From the NCBI RefSeq assembly GCF_900116135.1, contig NZ_FOZX01000002.1, forward strand, positions 1 to 64,000: a stretch of DNA of 64,000 nucleotides, given 5' to 3'. Positions 16,267 through 24,472 of the stretch are shown piece by piece. Each line of letters opens with the position of its first letter. Positions within the stretch are counted from its first letter, which is position 1. The translations under genes were made by a program, and so were the position numbers. This DNA is from Saccharopolyspora flava (GTDB taxonomy: Bacteria; Actinomycetota; Actinomycetes; Mycobacteriales; Pseudonocardiaceae). Below the pieces are notes generated by a model that was given only the letters and a program-made list of their open reading frames with translations, did no database searches and was not told the DNA's origin.

Positions 16267-16842
16267 ATGTCGCCAGCTGGAGTTGTGCTCGCCGCGGGGG
16301 CGGGGCGCCGGTTCGGGATGCCGAAGGCGCTGGTGGAGCACCAGGGGTCGTTGTTGGTCGACCGGGCCGCGCGGGTGCTCGCCGAGGGCGGCTGCGATCC
16401 CGTGGTCGTGGTGCTCGGGGCCGCCGCCGAGGAGGTGCGGGAGCGGGCCGAGCTCACCGGGGTGACGACCGTGTTCAACCCCGACTGGTCGACCGGCATG
16501 GGGTCCTCGCTGCGGGTCGCCCTGGAGTCGCTGCGCGACTGCGACGCCCCGGCGGCGCTGATCCTGCCCGTCGACATGCCCGGCATCGGCCCGGAGGCCG
16601 TCCGCCGGGTCGCCGCGCTCGCCTCCCCCGACGCGCTCGCGGCCGCCTCGCACGGCGGACGGCGCAGTCACCCCGTGTTGCTGGGACGCGCGCACTGGAC
16701 CGGTGCAGCAGCCTCCGCGTCGGGTGACGCCGGCGCCCGCGACTATCTCCGGCAACGCACGGTGACGATGGTGTCCTGTGACGACGTATCGGAGGGCTTT
16801 GATGTGGACCAGCCTGAAGATCTGCACCGACCGGCCACGTAG
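16267..16842 (+). CDS. MobA-like nucleotidyltransferase (molybdenum cofactor modification)
   Basis: A 191-aa NTP-transferase fold protein with the nucleotide motif LAAGAGRRFGMPKAL, central VFNPDWSTGMGSSL and metal-binding ILPVDMPG. This combination is typical of MocA-type cytidylyltransferases and of PucB, which finishes the molybdenum cofactor for xanthine dehydrogenase. Presence at the end of the purine cluster supports that job. The ATG at 16267 has CGGGGG five bases upstream; a GTG three bases earlier is possible. It lies just after the 24-bp repeat array and may be controlled by it. Confidence 0.85.
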   Translation: MSPAGVVLAAGAGRRFGMPKALVEHQGSLLVDRAARVLAEGGCDPVVVVLGAAAEEVRERAELTGVTTVFNPDWSTGMGSSLRVALESLRDCDAPAALILPVDMPGIGPEAVRRVAALASPDALAAASHGGRRSHPVLLGRAHWTGAAASASGDAGARDYLRQRTVTMVSCDDVSEGFDVDQPEDLHRPAT

Positions 16843-16945
16843 AGTGCCAGGGCGACCGAGAGGCGCTGTTGAGAGCCGGTGCGCCTAGCATTGTCTTCCG
16901 GTCGAGAGCTCCAACGCCCGAGCAAAGTGGAGAGCGGAGGCATCC

Positions 16946-17245
16946 ATGGCTGGCGGTCATATCACCGCGAACTACGTACCCCAGGGCGATGACTGGCAGA
17001 TCACCGTCACCGACGGTGACGACCAGAAGACCGCGCGTGCGCCCGGCCTGATCGCCGCCCGGGACCAGGCCGACCAGCTCATCGAGCAGCTCTCGCCCGG
17101 CAAGGCCGGTCGCGTGGTGATCCACCTGCTCGACGGCGACGGGTTCGCCTTCACCACCGCCTACCTGCAGGCCCGGCACGGGCTGTCCGACGAGGCCACC
17201 GACAGCGCGGCCCGCGCCGCCGTCGCCAACGCCCCCGCCCAGTAA
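16946..17245 (+). CDS. small hypothetical protein (99 aa)
   Basis: Unrecognised small soluble protein. The ATG has GCGGAGGC seven bases upstream and codon use is normal. The N-terminal half (NYVPQGDDWQITVTDGDD, then GLIAARDQADQLIEQL) has a beta-strand/helix order resembling HicB-like or similar small alpha/beta folds, but that is only a loose impression. The C-terminus is Ala-rich. No toxin partner is adjacent. It stands alone between the cofactor gene and a TetR gene. Confidence 0.7.
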   Translation: MAGGHITANYVPQGDDWQITVTDGDDQKTARAPGLIAARDQADQLIEQLSPGKAGRVVIHLLDGDGFAFTTAYLQARHGLSDEATDSAARAAVANAPAQ

Positions 17246-17391
17246 CGACCGCGCGCACCCACTCCGGGGTGTCACCGCTCGGTGGCTCTTCGCGACCCAC
17301 CGATCACGTGCACAGGGGATGAACGCGACGGGACCTTAGGATGGCGTCCGTGAACGCGCCGACCAGTAGTGCACTCCAGGAGGAAGCAGCG

Positions 17392-17994
17392 GTGGCCAGC
17401 CTCGAACCGAGCAGGCCGCCCGCCGGCCGGGGACGCCCGCGGGACGCCTCCCGCGACGCCGCGCTGCGGCAGGCCGCGATGGAGGTGCTGGCCCAGGTCG
17501 GCTACCGGGCTCTGACGATGGACGCCGTCGCCGCGCAGGCGCGCGCGGGCAAGGCCACCATCTACCGCCGCTGGGACTCCAAGCTCGACCTGGTCATCGA
17601 CACCTGCAACGAGCTGGTCCAGCGCAGCATCCCCGAACCCGACCTGGGTTCGGTGGCCGCCGATCTCGGCGAGTTCCTGCGCTCGTTCGCGACGCTGCTG
17701 ACCGGTCCGGTCGGCAAGGCCGCCCAGGCCCTGGTCGGCGAGCTGCCGCACGAACCGGAGCTGGCGGTGAAGTTCCGCGAGTCGTTCCTGCTGCCGCAGC
17801 GCGACGTGCTGCGCCGGATCATGGAGCGCGGCGTGCAGCGCGGCGAGATCAGCCCGAACGCCCCGATCGACACGGTCGGCGAGCTGGCCGGTGCGGGCTT
17901 GATCTACCGGCTGATGCTGGCCGACGAACCGCTGGACACCGGGTTCGTGGACCGCCTGCTCAACGAGGCGCTGCTGCCGCTGCTCAAGCGCTGA
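17392..17994 (+). CDS. TetR-family transcriptional regulator
   Basis: A 200-aa repressor-type regulator. The N-terminal helix-turn-helix is ALTMDAVAAQARAGKATIYRRWDSKLDLV (about residues 40-68). The C-terminal domain is of the TetR_C type with a GPVGKAAQALVGELP stretch. The GTG at 17392 is chosen because AGGAGG sits eight bases upstream; an ATG at 17341 without a clear binding site would add 17 residues. Possible targets are the following MOSC gene (54 bp downstream, same strand) or itself. Ligand unknown. Confidence 0.88.
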   Translation: MASLEPSRPPAGRGRPRDASRDAALRQAAMEVLAQVGYRALTMDAVAAQARAGKATIYRRWDSKLDLVIDTCNELVQRSIPEPDLGSVAADLGEFLRSFATLLTGPVGKAAQALVGELPHEPELAVKFRESFLLPQRDVLRRIMERGVQRGEISPNAPIDTVGELAGAGLIYRLMLADEPLDTGFVDRLLNEALLPLLKR

Positions 17995-18047
17995 GGCCTC
18001 GTTCGGCGGGTTAGGGTCGCCGGGACACATCGCGGAGGAGGTCGTTC

Positions 18048-18758
18048 GTGTCCCAGGTTCTCTCGCTGAGCCGCTGGCCGGTGAAGTCGCTGCGCGGCGA
18101 GCAGGTGAGCGCCGCCCGCTTCGACGAGCGCGGCATGGCCGGTGATCGCGCGTACGCCCTGCTCGACGAGCGGCCGAACCGCGTCGGCAACATCGTCACG
18201 GTCCGGCAGAACCAGTCGCTGCTGTCCTGGTCGGCGCACTACGGCGACCAGCCGGACCCCGCGGACTCACCGACCCTGGTCGGCCCGGATTCCCAGCAGC
18301 TCTCCTGGGACGACCCGGAGCTGGCCGACGAGCTCGCGAAGTCGCTGGACATCCCGGTCCGGCTGAACCCGGCCGACGGCCAGCAGGACCGGGGTCCGAC
18401 GGTGCTGGTCACCTTCGAGTCCTCGCTCCGCGGTCTGGGCGAGGAGCTGGGCGCGGAGGTCGATCTGCGTCGGTTCCGGACGAACCTGCACGTCGAGGCG
18501 GAGCTGCCGCCGTTCGCGGAGCAGGACTGGGAACCGGGCGCGACGATCACCGTCGGCGAGGTGGAACTGGCCGTGACCGGCGAGAACTCCGGCCCGTGCA
18601 TCCGCTGCGCGGTGCCGAGCTGGGACGCCGAGGGGCGGGAGCGCTGGCGGGAGCTGCAGACTCACCTGATCCAGGCGCACGAGAACAAGTTCGGCGTGAT
18701 CATGCGGGTGACCAGGCCGGGAACGGTCGAGGTGGGTGACGAGGTCACCGCGGGGTGA
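18048..18758 (+). CDS. MOSC-domain protein
   Basis: A 236-aa protein with an N-terminal MOSC beta-barrel region (LSLSRWPVKSLRGEQVSAARFDERGMAGDR) and the MOSC domain proper, ending in GENSGPCIRCAVPSWD with the conserved cysteine. MOSC proteins bind molybdenum cofactor or carry sulfur in molybdenum and thiol chemistry, such as the amidoxime-reducing and YcbX families. The GTG start follows GCGGAGGAGG. Two molybdoenzymes lie elsewhere in the window, but no direct link is shown. A hairpin terminator follows. Confidence 0.85.
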   Translation: MSQVLSLSRWPVKSLRGEQVSAARFDERGMAGDRAYALLDERPNRVGNIVTVRQNQSLLSWSAHYGDQPDPADSPTLVGPDSQQLSWDDPELADELAKSLDIPVRLNPADGQQDRGPTVLVTFESSLRGLGEELGAEVDLRRFRTNLHVEAELPPFAEQDWEPGATITVGEVELAVTGENSGPCIRCAVPSWDAEGRERWRELQTHLIQAHENKFGVIMRVTRPGTVEVGDEVTAG

Positions 18759-18765
18759 GGGAGTT

Positions 18766-18805
18766 CCGTTGTCCTGGGGCCAGGTCCGAGACCCCAGAAC
18801 AACGG
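18766..18805. terminator. bidirectional hairpin between convergent genes
   Basis: CCGTTGT-C-CTGGGG at 18766-18779 pairs with CCCCAG-A-ACAACGG at 18792-18805, with one mismatch and a 12-base loop. It lies between the MOSC gene (+) and the DUF3618 gene (-) and can end both. Confidence 0.6.
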
Positions 18806-18809
18806 CACC

Positions 18810-19031
18810 TCACTTGAACAGCTTGCGCACGACCACGACGGTGACCAGCGCGCCGACCCCGATGAGCGCGTAGCGCACCTTGGGGTCGTTCAGCTTCTCC
18901 TTGACGCTGGCCTTGCCGGCGTCGACGAACTTCTGCGGGTTCGCCTGCACGCTCAGCCGGTCCAGCGTGTCGGCCAGCGCGTCACGCGCCTGCTCGATGT
19001 CACGCTCGATGGCATCTTGATCACGGGCCAC
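18810..19031 (-). CDS. DUF3618 membrane protein
   Basis: A 73-aa protein matching the actinobacterial DUF3618 pattern: an N-terminal acidic helix MARDQDAIERDIEQARDALADTLDRL, a basic linker, and one C-terminal membrane segment (ALIGVGALVTVVVVRKL, about 54-72). Function unknown; the family is common near cell-envelope genes. The GTG start has a strong GAGGAGG upstream. It is a single gene, convergent with the MOSC gene. Confidence 0.85.
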   Translation of the reverse strand: MARDQDAIERDIEQARDALADTLDRLSVQANPQKFVDAGKASVKEKLNDPKVRYALIGVGALVTVVVVRKLFK

Positions 19032-19193
19032 GTGTCCTCCTCACGTTCACCTGGCTGCCCACACCGTAGTTCACGGCGGATCACCCGACGCACGAGCCGC
19101 GCCCATGTCGCCTGCTCGGGTCTTCCCCCGTCGGGCAAAAACATGATCGACATACGCGATACGCTGTGCCCACCGAGGCCCGCCAGGGCCGCA

Positions 19194-19270
19194 GGGGCCG
19201 TAGCCCAATTGGCAGAGGCACTAGGTTTAGGTCCTAGACAGTGAGGGTTCGAGTCCCTCCGGCCCCACCA
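19194..19270 (+). tRNA. tRNA-Leu(UAG) with a short variable arm
   Basis: The acceptor stem GGGGCCG (19194-19200) pairs fully with CGGCCCC (19260-19266), followed by A and an encoded CCA. The anticodon arm is CTAGG-TTTAGGT-CCTAG, giving anticodon UAG (reads CUA, leucine). The T arm is GAGGG-TTCGAGT-CCCTC. The variable region is only five bases (ACAGT), whereas leucine tRNAs normally have a long class II arm. The D arm needs one extra loop base to pair (GCC/GGC). Identity as leucine rests on the anticodon only. Confidence 0.85.
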
Positions 19271-19492
19271 CATCGTCTGTCCGGCTGTCCGGATTCGACG
19301 TCCGTTCTGGCTGGTCGATGAGGACTGGTCACGTCGGCGACCGGGCGGCGCACCCGGAAAACCGCCGCGCCGAGGGGCGGCCAGCGACATTCACCGGGGT
19401 GTGTGACACCGGTTGGTGTGATCGGGCTTTGCGAAGTTGATCTCGCAGTTGAGGGTGGAGTTCCACGCTCAAGATCAACTCTAGGAGATTGC

Positions 19493-19759
19493 GTGCGCAC
19501 CACCATCAGCACGATCACCGCGGCGGCGGGCGTCGCCGCCGCACTGCTCGTGGGCACCGCCGGAGCCGCCAGCGCCGCCGGGCAGCCGCTCACCGAGCTC
19601 GACGCTCAGCTCCCCGTGGGCGCACTCGCCCAGCTCTACGACATCCCGCTCGAACTCTGGGGGCTTGCCGCCAGTGACACTGCCGACAGTGCGGACGTCA
19701 GCGATGGCGACCCCATCATCGACCTGCCGAAGCCGGCGGAGGAGCAGCCCGCAGGCTGA
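19493..19759 (+). CDS. small secreted protein (88 aa)
   Basis: Unknown function. A clear Sec signal peptide is present: a short basic start (VRTTISTITAAAGV), a hydrophobic core, and a cleavage site after GAASA (about residue 28). The mature part of about 60 residues is acidic and Pro-rich at the end and has no cysteines, so it is not a chaplin. The GTG start has AGGAG eight bases upstream. Codon use fits the genome. It lies between the tRNA and dnaE and is closed by its own hairpin. Confidence 0.75.
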   Translation: MRTTISTITAAAGVAAALLVGTAGAASAAGQPLTELDAQLPVGALAQLYDIPLELWGLAASDTADSADVSDGDPIIDLPKPAEEQPAG

Positions 19760-19780
19760 CGCCCGCGGCTTGAGGACCGG

Positions 19781-19810
19781 ACGCGCTCGCCTCCCCGGAG
19801 GCGGGCGCGT
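19781..19810 (+). terminator. hairpin terminator of the small secreted protein gene
   Basis: A 14-base stem (19781-19794 with 19797-19810, one T-G wobble) with a two-base loop lies 21 bases after the stop and is followed by TTCTCC. The T-run is weak. Confidence 0.55.
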
Positions 19811-19935
19811 TCTCCGAGGCAGGACCGGTGTTCCGGACGGTCCCGGTCACGTTGGCGAGCCTTCCCGGACACGTCGGGTGGGGCGACTAGAGTCGGGAGA
19901 GCTCCGCCCGGGTCGACGTCTTCGGAGAGGTCTGC

Positions 19936-22900
19936 GTGTCTGATCAGTTCGTTCACCTGCATGTGCACACCGAGTTCTCGATGCTCGACGGTGCTGCGAA
20001 ACATGATGCGCTGTTCAAAGAGGTCTCCCGCCTCGAACAGCCCGCGGTGGCGATGACGGACCACGGCAACATGTACGGGGCGCACTCCTTCTACACCAAG
20101 GCCACCAAGGCCGGGGTGAAGCCGATCATCGGCATCGAGGCCTACATCGCGCCGGAGAGCCGCTACCACAAGAAGCCCGTGTTCTGGGGCGAGCGGGCGC
20201 GCACCGGCAAGAAGGAAGTGGACGAGTACGGCGAGAGCGGCGACGTCTCCGGCGCCGGTGCCTACACGCACATGACGATGCTCGCGCAGAACTCGACCGG
20301 GCTGCGCAACCTGTTCAAGCTGTCCTCGCTGGCGAGCATCCAGGGCTTCTTCCGCAAGCCGCGGATGGACAAGGAGCTCATCGCCGAGCACTCCGAGGGC
20401 ATCATCGCCACCTCCGGCTGCCTGGCGGGCGAGATCCTGACCCGGCTGCGGCTGGGCCAGAAGCAGGAGGCGCTGCAGGCGGCCTCGGACTACAAGGACA
20501 TCTTCGGGCCGGACCGCTTCTTCATCGAGGTCATGGATCACGGCATCCAGATGGAGCGCAACATCCGGACCGAGCTGCTGGACCTCGCCAAGCAGCTGGA
20601 CCTGCGGACGGTGGCGACCAACGACAGCCACTACGTGACCAACGACCAGGCCGGTCACCACGACGCGCTGCTGTGCCTGCAGACCCGCTCGATGATCGCC
20701 GACACCGACCGGTTCAAGTTCAACGGCGACGGCTACCACATCAAGAGCTCCGAGGAGATGCGCGAGTACTGGGACGAGGAGGTCCCGGGCGCGGCCGACA
20801 GCACGCTGCTGATCACCGACATGGTCGAGGGCTACGAGGAGGCCTTCGCGCCGCACAACCGGATGCCGCAGGCCAAGGTCGAGGCCGGGCGCACCGACGT
20901 GGAGATGCTGCGCGACGAGGTCGAGTCGTTCATCCCGACCCGCTTCAAGGACGGCCAGTTCACCCAGGAGTACCGCGACCAGCTGGAGTGGGAGCTCAAG
21001 GTCATCACGGAGAAGGGCTACAGCTCCTACTTCCTGGTGGTCGGCGACATGATCCGCTGGGCCAAGAACAACGGCATCCGGGTGGGTCCGGGTCGTGGTT
21101 CGGCGGCGGGTGCGCTGCTGTCGTACGTGCTGCACATCATCGACATCGACCCGCTGCAGCACGGGTTGCTGTTCGAGCGGTTCCTCAACCCCGAGCGCGA
21201 CTCCCCGCCCGACATCGACATCGACTTCGACGAGCGTCAGCGCGAGCGGGTCATCCAGTACGCCAAGGAGAAGTACGGCGAGGAGTACTTCGCCAAGGTC
21301 ATCACCTACGGCACGATTAAGACCAAGGCCGCGTTCAAGGACGCCGCGCGCGTGCACATGGGGCAGGCGGGTTTCCAGCTGGCCGACCGGTTCTCCAAGG
21401 CGCTGCCCGCCCCGATCGCGGCGAAGGACATCCCGCTGTCGGGCATCGTCGACCCCGAGCACGAGCGCTACCCGGAGGCCGCCGAGGTCCGCTCGCTGAT
21501 CGAGACCGACCCGCAGATCGGCAAGATCTTCGACACCGCCCGCGGCCTGGAGGGCCTGATCCGCAACGCGGGCGTGCACGCGTGCGCGCACATCATCTCG
21601 CGCGAGCCGCTGCTGGACGTGCTGCCGCTGTGGAAGCGCGACGACGGCGAGATCATCACCGGCTGGGACGGTCCGCAGTGCGAGGCCGTGGGCCTGCTCA
21701 AGATCGATATCCTGGGCCTGGTCAACATGACCACGATCGACGACACCGTGCGGATGGTGAAGGCCAACCACGGCATCGAGGTCGAACCGCTGGACATTCC
21801 GCTGGACGACACCAAGACCTACGAGATGCTCGGTCGCGGTGAATCGCTGGGAGTGTTCCAGCTTGAAGGTGGCGGCATGCAGTCGCTGCTCAAGCGCATG
21901 CAGCCGACCCGGTTCGGCGACATCGTCGCCTGCGTGGCCCTGTACCGGCCGGGCCCGATGGACGTCAACGCGCACCTGGACTACGCCGACCGCAAGAACG
22001 GCAAGAAGCCGGTCGAGCCGATCCACCCGGAGCTGGACGAGCCGCTGAAGGACATCCTGGGCGAGACCTACGGTCTGATCGTCTACCAGGAGCAGATCAT
22101 GGCGATCGCCCAGAAGGTCGCCGGGTACACGCTCGGACAAGCAGACCTGCTGCGGCGAGCCATGGGTAAGAAGAAGAAGGAGGTGATGGACGAGCAGTTC
22201 GCCAACTTCTCGGCGGGCATGCAGGAGCGCGGCTACTCGAAGGAAGCGATCGAGCAGCTGTGGGCCACCGTCCTCCCCTTCGCCGGCTACGCGTTCAACA
22301 AGTCGCACGCCGCCGCCTACGGCCTGGTCACCTACTGGACCGCCTACTTCAAGGCCCACTACCCGGCCGAGTACATGGCCGCGCTGCTGACCGCGAACAG
22401 CAACAACAAGGACAAGACCGCGGTCTACCTCTCGGAGTGCCGGCGGATGAGCATCGAGGTGCTGCCGCCGGACGTGAACGAGTCGATGACCCAGCACACG
22501 GCCGTCGACGGCCGGATCCGCTTCGGCATGGGCGCGATCCGCAACGTCGGCGCCAACGTCGTCGAGTCGGTCATCTCCTCGCGGGAGGAGAAGGGGAAGT
22601 TCGCGTCGTTCACCGACTTCCTCGACAAGATCGAGATCACCGCCTGCAACAAGCGGGTCATCGAATCGCTGATCAAGGCGGGCGCGTTCGACTCGCTCGG
22701 CCACACGCGGATGGCGCTCAACGCCCACCACGAAGCCGCGGTCGACGCGGTGATCGGTCTCAAGCGGCAGCAGGCGATGGGCCAGTTCGACCTCTTCGGC
22801 GGGGACGACGCGGGCCCGTCGGAGGACACCTCGCCGCTGGCGCACCTGCAGTTCACCGACGAGGAGTGGCCGCGCAAGCAGCTGCTGGCCTACGAGCGGG

Positions 22901-23526
22901 AGATGCTGGGCCTGTACGTCTCGGCGCACCCGCTCGACGGTGCCGAGCGGCTGCTGGCTCCGTACCAGGACACCAGCATCGCCGAGCTCGTCGGCGGTGA
23001 GCGCGAGCCCGGCGGCTACGGCAGCAAGGAGCAGCAGCCCAAGATCGCCGGGATGATCTCCGGCATCCAGCGGCGGCTGAACAAGAACGGCCAGCCGTGG
23101 GCGATCGTGACCCTGGAGGACTTCGAGGCCAGCATCGAGGTGCTGTTCTTCCCGAAGTCCTACGAGATGTTCGCCGACTGCCTGGTGGAGGACAACGCGC
23201 TGGCGGTCAAGGGCCGGGTCAACGAGCGCGAGGGCGAGATCAGCGTGTTCGCCTCCGACGCGGTCCCGATCGACATCACCGCCGCCGAGACCGACCCGGG
23301 CAGCGAACCGCCGCTGGTGCTGCGCGCGGACTCCCGCAAGCTCACCGAGGACGTGATCAGCGAGCTCAAACAGACCTTCGCCGCGCACAAGGGCACCACC
23401 CCGGTGCACGTGCACCTCGGCAAGACCCGCCTGGAACTCCCGAAGTGGCCGGTCAACGTCTGCACCGAACTCGTCTCCGAGCTCAAGTCCGTCCGAGGCA
23501 TCGCAGTCGAACGCGCAGGCCGCTGA
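19936..23526 (+). CDS. dnaE: DNA polymerase III alpha subunit
   Basis: Replicative polymerase catalytic subunit (1196 aa, usual length for actinobacterial DnaE1). Domain order: an N-terminal PHP domain starting FVHLHVHTEFSMLDG, the palm with PPDIDIDFDERQRERV near residues 424-440 carrying catalytic aspartates, the VGPGRGSAAG loop before it, a helix-hairpin-helix fingers/thumb region (KKKKEVMDEQF and FNKSHAAAYG), and a C-terminal OB fold (PKIAGMISGIQRRLNKNGQPW). The GTG start has GGAGAGG upstream. It is a monocistronic housekeeping gene followed by a strong hairpin and then the dispersed repeat. Confidence 0.97.
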   Translation: MSDQFVHLHVHTEFSMLDGAAKHDALFKEVSRLEQPAVAMTDHGNMYGAHSFYTKATKAGVKPIIGIEAYIAPESRYHKKPVFWGERARTGKKEVDEYGESGDVSGAGAYTHMTMLAQNSTGLRNLFKLSSLASIQGFFRKPRMDKELIAEHSEGIIATSGCLAGEILTRLRLGQKQEALQAASDYKDIFGPDRFFIEVMDHGIQMERNIRTELLDLAKQLDLRTVATNDSHYVTNDQAGHHDALLCLQTRSMIADTDRFKFNGDGYHIKSSEEMREYWDEEVPGAADSTLLITDMVEGYEEAFAPHNRMPQAKVEAGRTDVEMLRDEVESFIPTRFKDGQFTQEYRDQLEWELKVITEKGYSSYFLVVGDMIRWAKNNGIRVGPGRGSAAGALLSYVLHIIDIDPLQHGLLFERFLNPERDSPPDIDIDFDERQRERVIQYAKEKYGEEYFAKVITYGTIKTKAAFKDAARVHMGQAGFQLADRFSKALPAPIAAKDIPLSGIVDPEHERYPEAAEVRSLIETDPQIGKIFDTARGLEGLIRNAGVHACAHIISREPLLDVLPLWKRDDGEIITGWDGPQCEAVGLLKIDILGLVNMTTIDDTVRMVKANHGIEVEPLDIPLDDTKTYEMLGRGESLGVFQLEGGGMQSLLKRMQPTRFGDIVACVALYRPGPMDVNAHLDYADRKNGKKPVEPIHPELDEPLKDILGETYGLIVYQEQIMAIAQKVAGYTLGQADLLRRAMGKKKKEVMDEQFANFSAGMQERGYSKEAIEQLWATVLPFAGYAFNKSHAAAYGLVTYWTAYFKAHYPAEYMAALLTANSNNKDKTAVYLSECRRMSIEVLPPDVNESMTQHTAVDGRIRFGMGAIRNVGANVVESVISSREEKGKFASFTDFLDKIEITACNKRVIESLIKAGAFDSLGHTRMALNAHHEAAVDAVIGLKRQQAMGQFDLFGGDDAGPSEDTSPLAHLQFTDEEWPRKQLLAYEREMLGLYVSAHPLDGAERLLAPYQDTSIAELVGGEREPGGYGSKEQQPKIAGMISGIQRRLNKNGQPWAIVTLEDFEASIEVLFFPKSYEMFADCLVEDNALAVKGRVNEREGEISVFASDAVPIDITAAETDPGSEPPLVLRADSRKLTEDVISELKQTFAAHKGTTPVHVHLGKTRLELPKWPVNVCTELVSELKSVRGIAVERAGR

Positions 23527-23530
23527 CACC

Positions 23531-23563
23531 CGGCGTGGCCCGGACTCCTCCCGGGCCACGCCG
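23531..23563 (+). terminator. dnaE terminator hairpin
   Basis: A 13-base perfect stem (CGGCGTGGCCCGG at 23531-23543 with its complement at 23551-23563) lies five bases after the dnaE stop. No T-run follows. Confidence 0.65.
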
Positions 23564-23577
23564 GCAACGCCTCACCA

Positions 23578-23650
23578 GGGGACAGTTTTAGCCATAACCG
23601 TCCGCCATCGACGCCCGAAATGTCCAGACAGTTCTAACTAAAACTGCCCC
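23578..23650. repeat. dispersed inverted-repeat element, copy 2 of 7
   Basis: The left arm is intact (GACAGTTTTAGCCATAA at 23581-23597 preceded by GGG). The right side is the variant form in which CAGTTCTAACTAAAACTG folds on itself and ends in CCCC. It lies between the dnaE terminator and the 3' end of the 23694 gene. Confidence 0.8.
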
Positions 23651-23693
23651 CTACCAACCACGATCGACCGCTCCGCCACCCCGGAAAACCCGG

Positions 23694-24071
23694 TCACCGC
23701 TGCTTCTCGATGTGCTCGAAGATGTCGGAGTCGGTCTCGCGCTGCCACTGGGGCATGTCCGCCCAGTCGGCGACGTACGCCGGCTTGGGATCGGCGAAGT
23801 GCTTGTAGATCTGACCCGTCCAGCACAGGGCGACGAACCGGCCCTTCTGCTCGCGGGTGAGCTTCGACGCGTTGCCGCCGGTCGCCTCGATGAAGTCCCG
23901 CACCTGCTGACACACGGCCGCAGCGCTGGCGCGCTCCCAGTCAGGCGTCTCCTCCCACGGCGCAACGTATCCGGGTTTCGGGTCGCCCGGGTAGTGCGCC
24001 CGAACACCCTCGATCCACGCCTCGCGGAAGACACGACCGTTCTCGTCGGACACCGAACGTTCAGCTATCAC
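23694..24071 (-). CDS. hypothetical protein with an internal duplication (125 aa)
   Basis: Unknown function. The protein consists of a short head and two related units: DPKPGYVAPWEETPDWERAS (about residues 30-49) and DPKPAYVADWADMPQWQRET (about 95-114), each followed by a helical stretch ending in IE. The units share DPKPxYVAxWxxxPxW. Aromatic and acidic residues dominate. No signal peptide. The GTG at 24071 has no good ribosome-binding site; an internal GTG eight codons in is an alternative. It is framed by two copies of the dispersed inverted repeat. Confidence 0.7.
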   Translation of the reverse strand: MIAERSVSDENGRVFREAWIEGVRAHYPGDPKPGYVAPWEETPDWERASAAAVCQQVRDFIEATGGNASKLTREQKGRFVALCWTGQIYKHFADPKPAYVADWADMPQWQRETDSDIFEHIEKQR

Positions 24072-24130
24072 ACTTGCGCTTGATTGACTATCGCACTTGC
24101 GGACGGTCGCGTATCGCGGCTGCGTTCGGC

Positions 24131-24204
24131 GGGGACAGTTTTAGCCATAATCACCCATGATCAATGTCCGTTATGTCCGGACAATTATGGCTAAAACTGT
24201 CCCC
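24131..24204. repeat. dispersed inverted-repeat element, copy 3 of 7
   Basis: The best copy. Perfect 21-bp inverted arms (24131-24151 and 24184-24204) run from GGGG to CCCC and include GACAGTTTTAGCCATAA. The centre holds CACCCATGATCAATGTCCG. It lies in a 401-bp gap (24072-24472) in which I see nothing else except probable promoter DNA for the SDR gene. Two near-direct repeats CTATCACACTTGCG and CTATCGCACTTGCG lie at about 24065-24100. Confidence 0.9.
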
Positions 24205-24472
24205 AGGCGACCACGCCACCCTCGCGAGGCAGCGGAGTCAGGCGCGGGTGGTTCCGTGGGGCCCGAGGATCGGGATCGGGAGTGTCGGTCTCGGGCCGCT
24301 TGGTCGATGCCGTTCATCCATCACGTGCCCAGCGACGCGCCGAGCGCGCTCACCAGCACCTCCACGCAGGATGACGCTCGCGCGGGCGTACGCGTCCTGG
24401 CGGTTGTCGGTTCGGACTTCGGCCGTAGGGTCGGTGTAGGCAGTTGCTTACTTCGGATCGAGGTTTTTCGGC

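Noticed and set aside
19271..19492. Integration site of a mobile element at the tRNA 3' end
   Set aside because: No integrase gene and no visible repeat of the tRNA 3' end downstream; dnaE follows directly.
23569..23650. Insertion sequence or transposase remnant near the repeats
   Set aside because: No transposase-like frame or target duplication was found next to any copy in this window.
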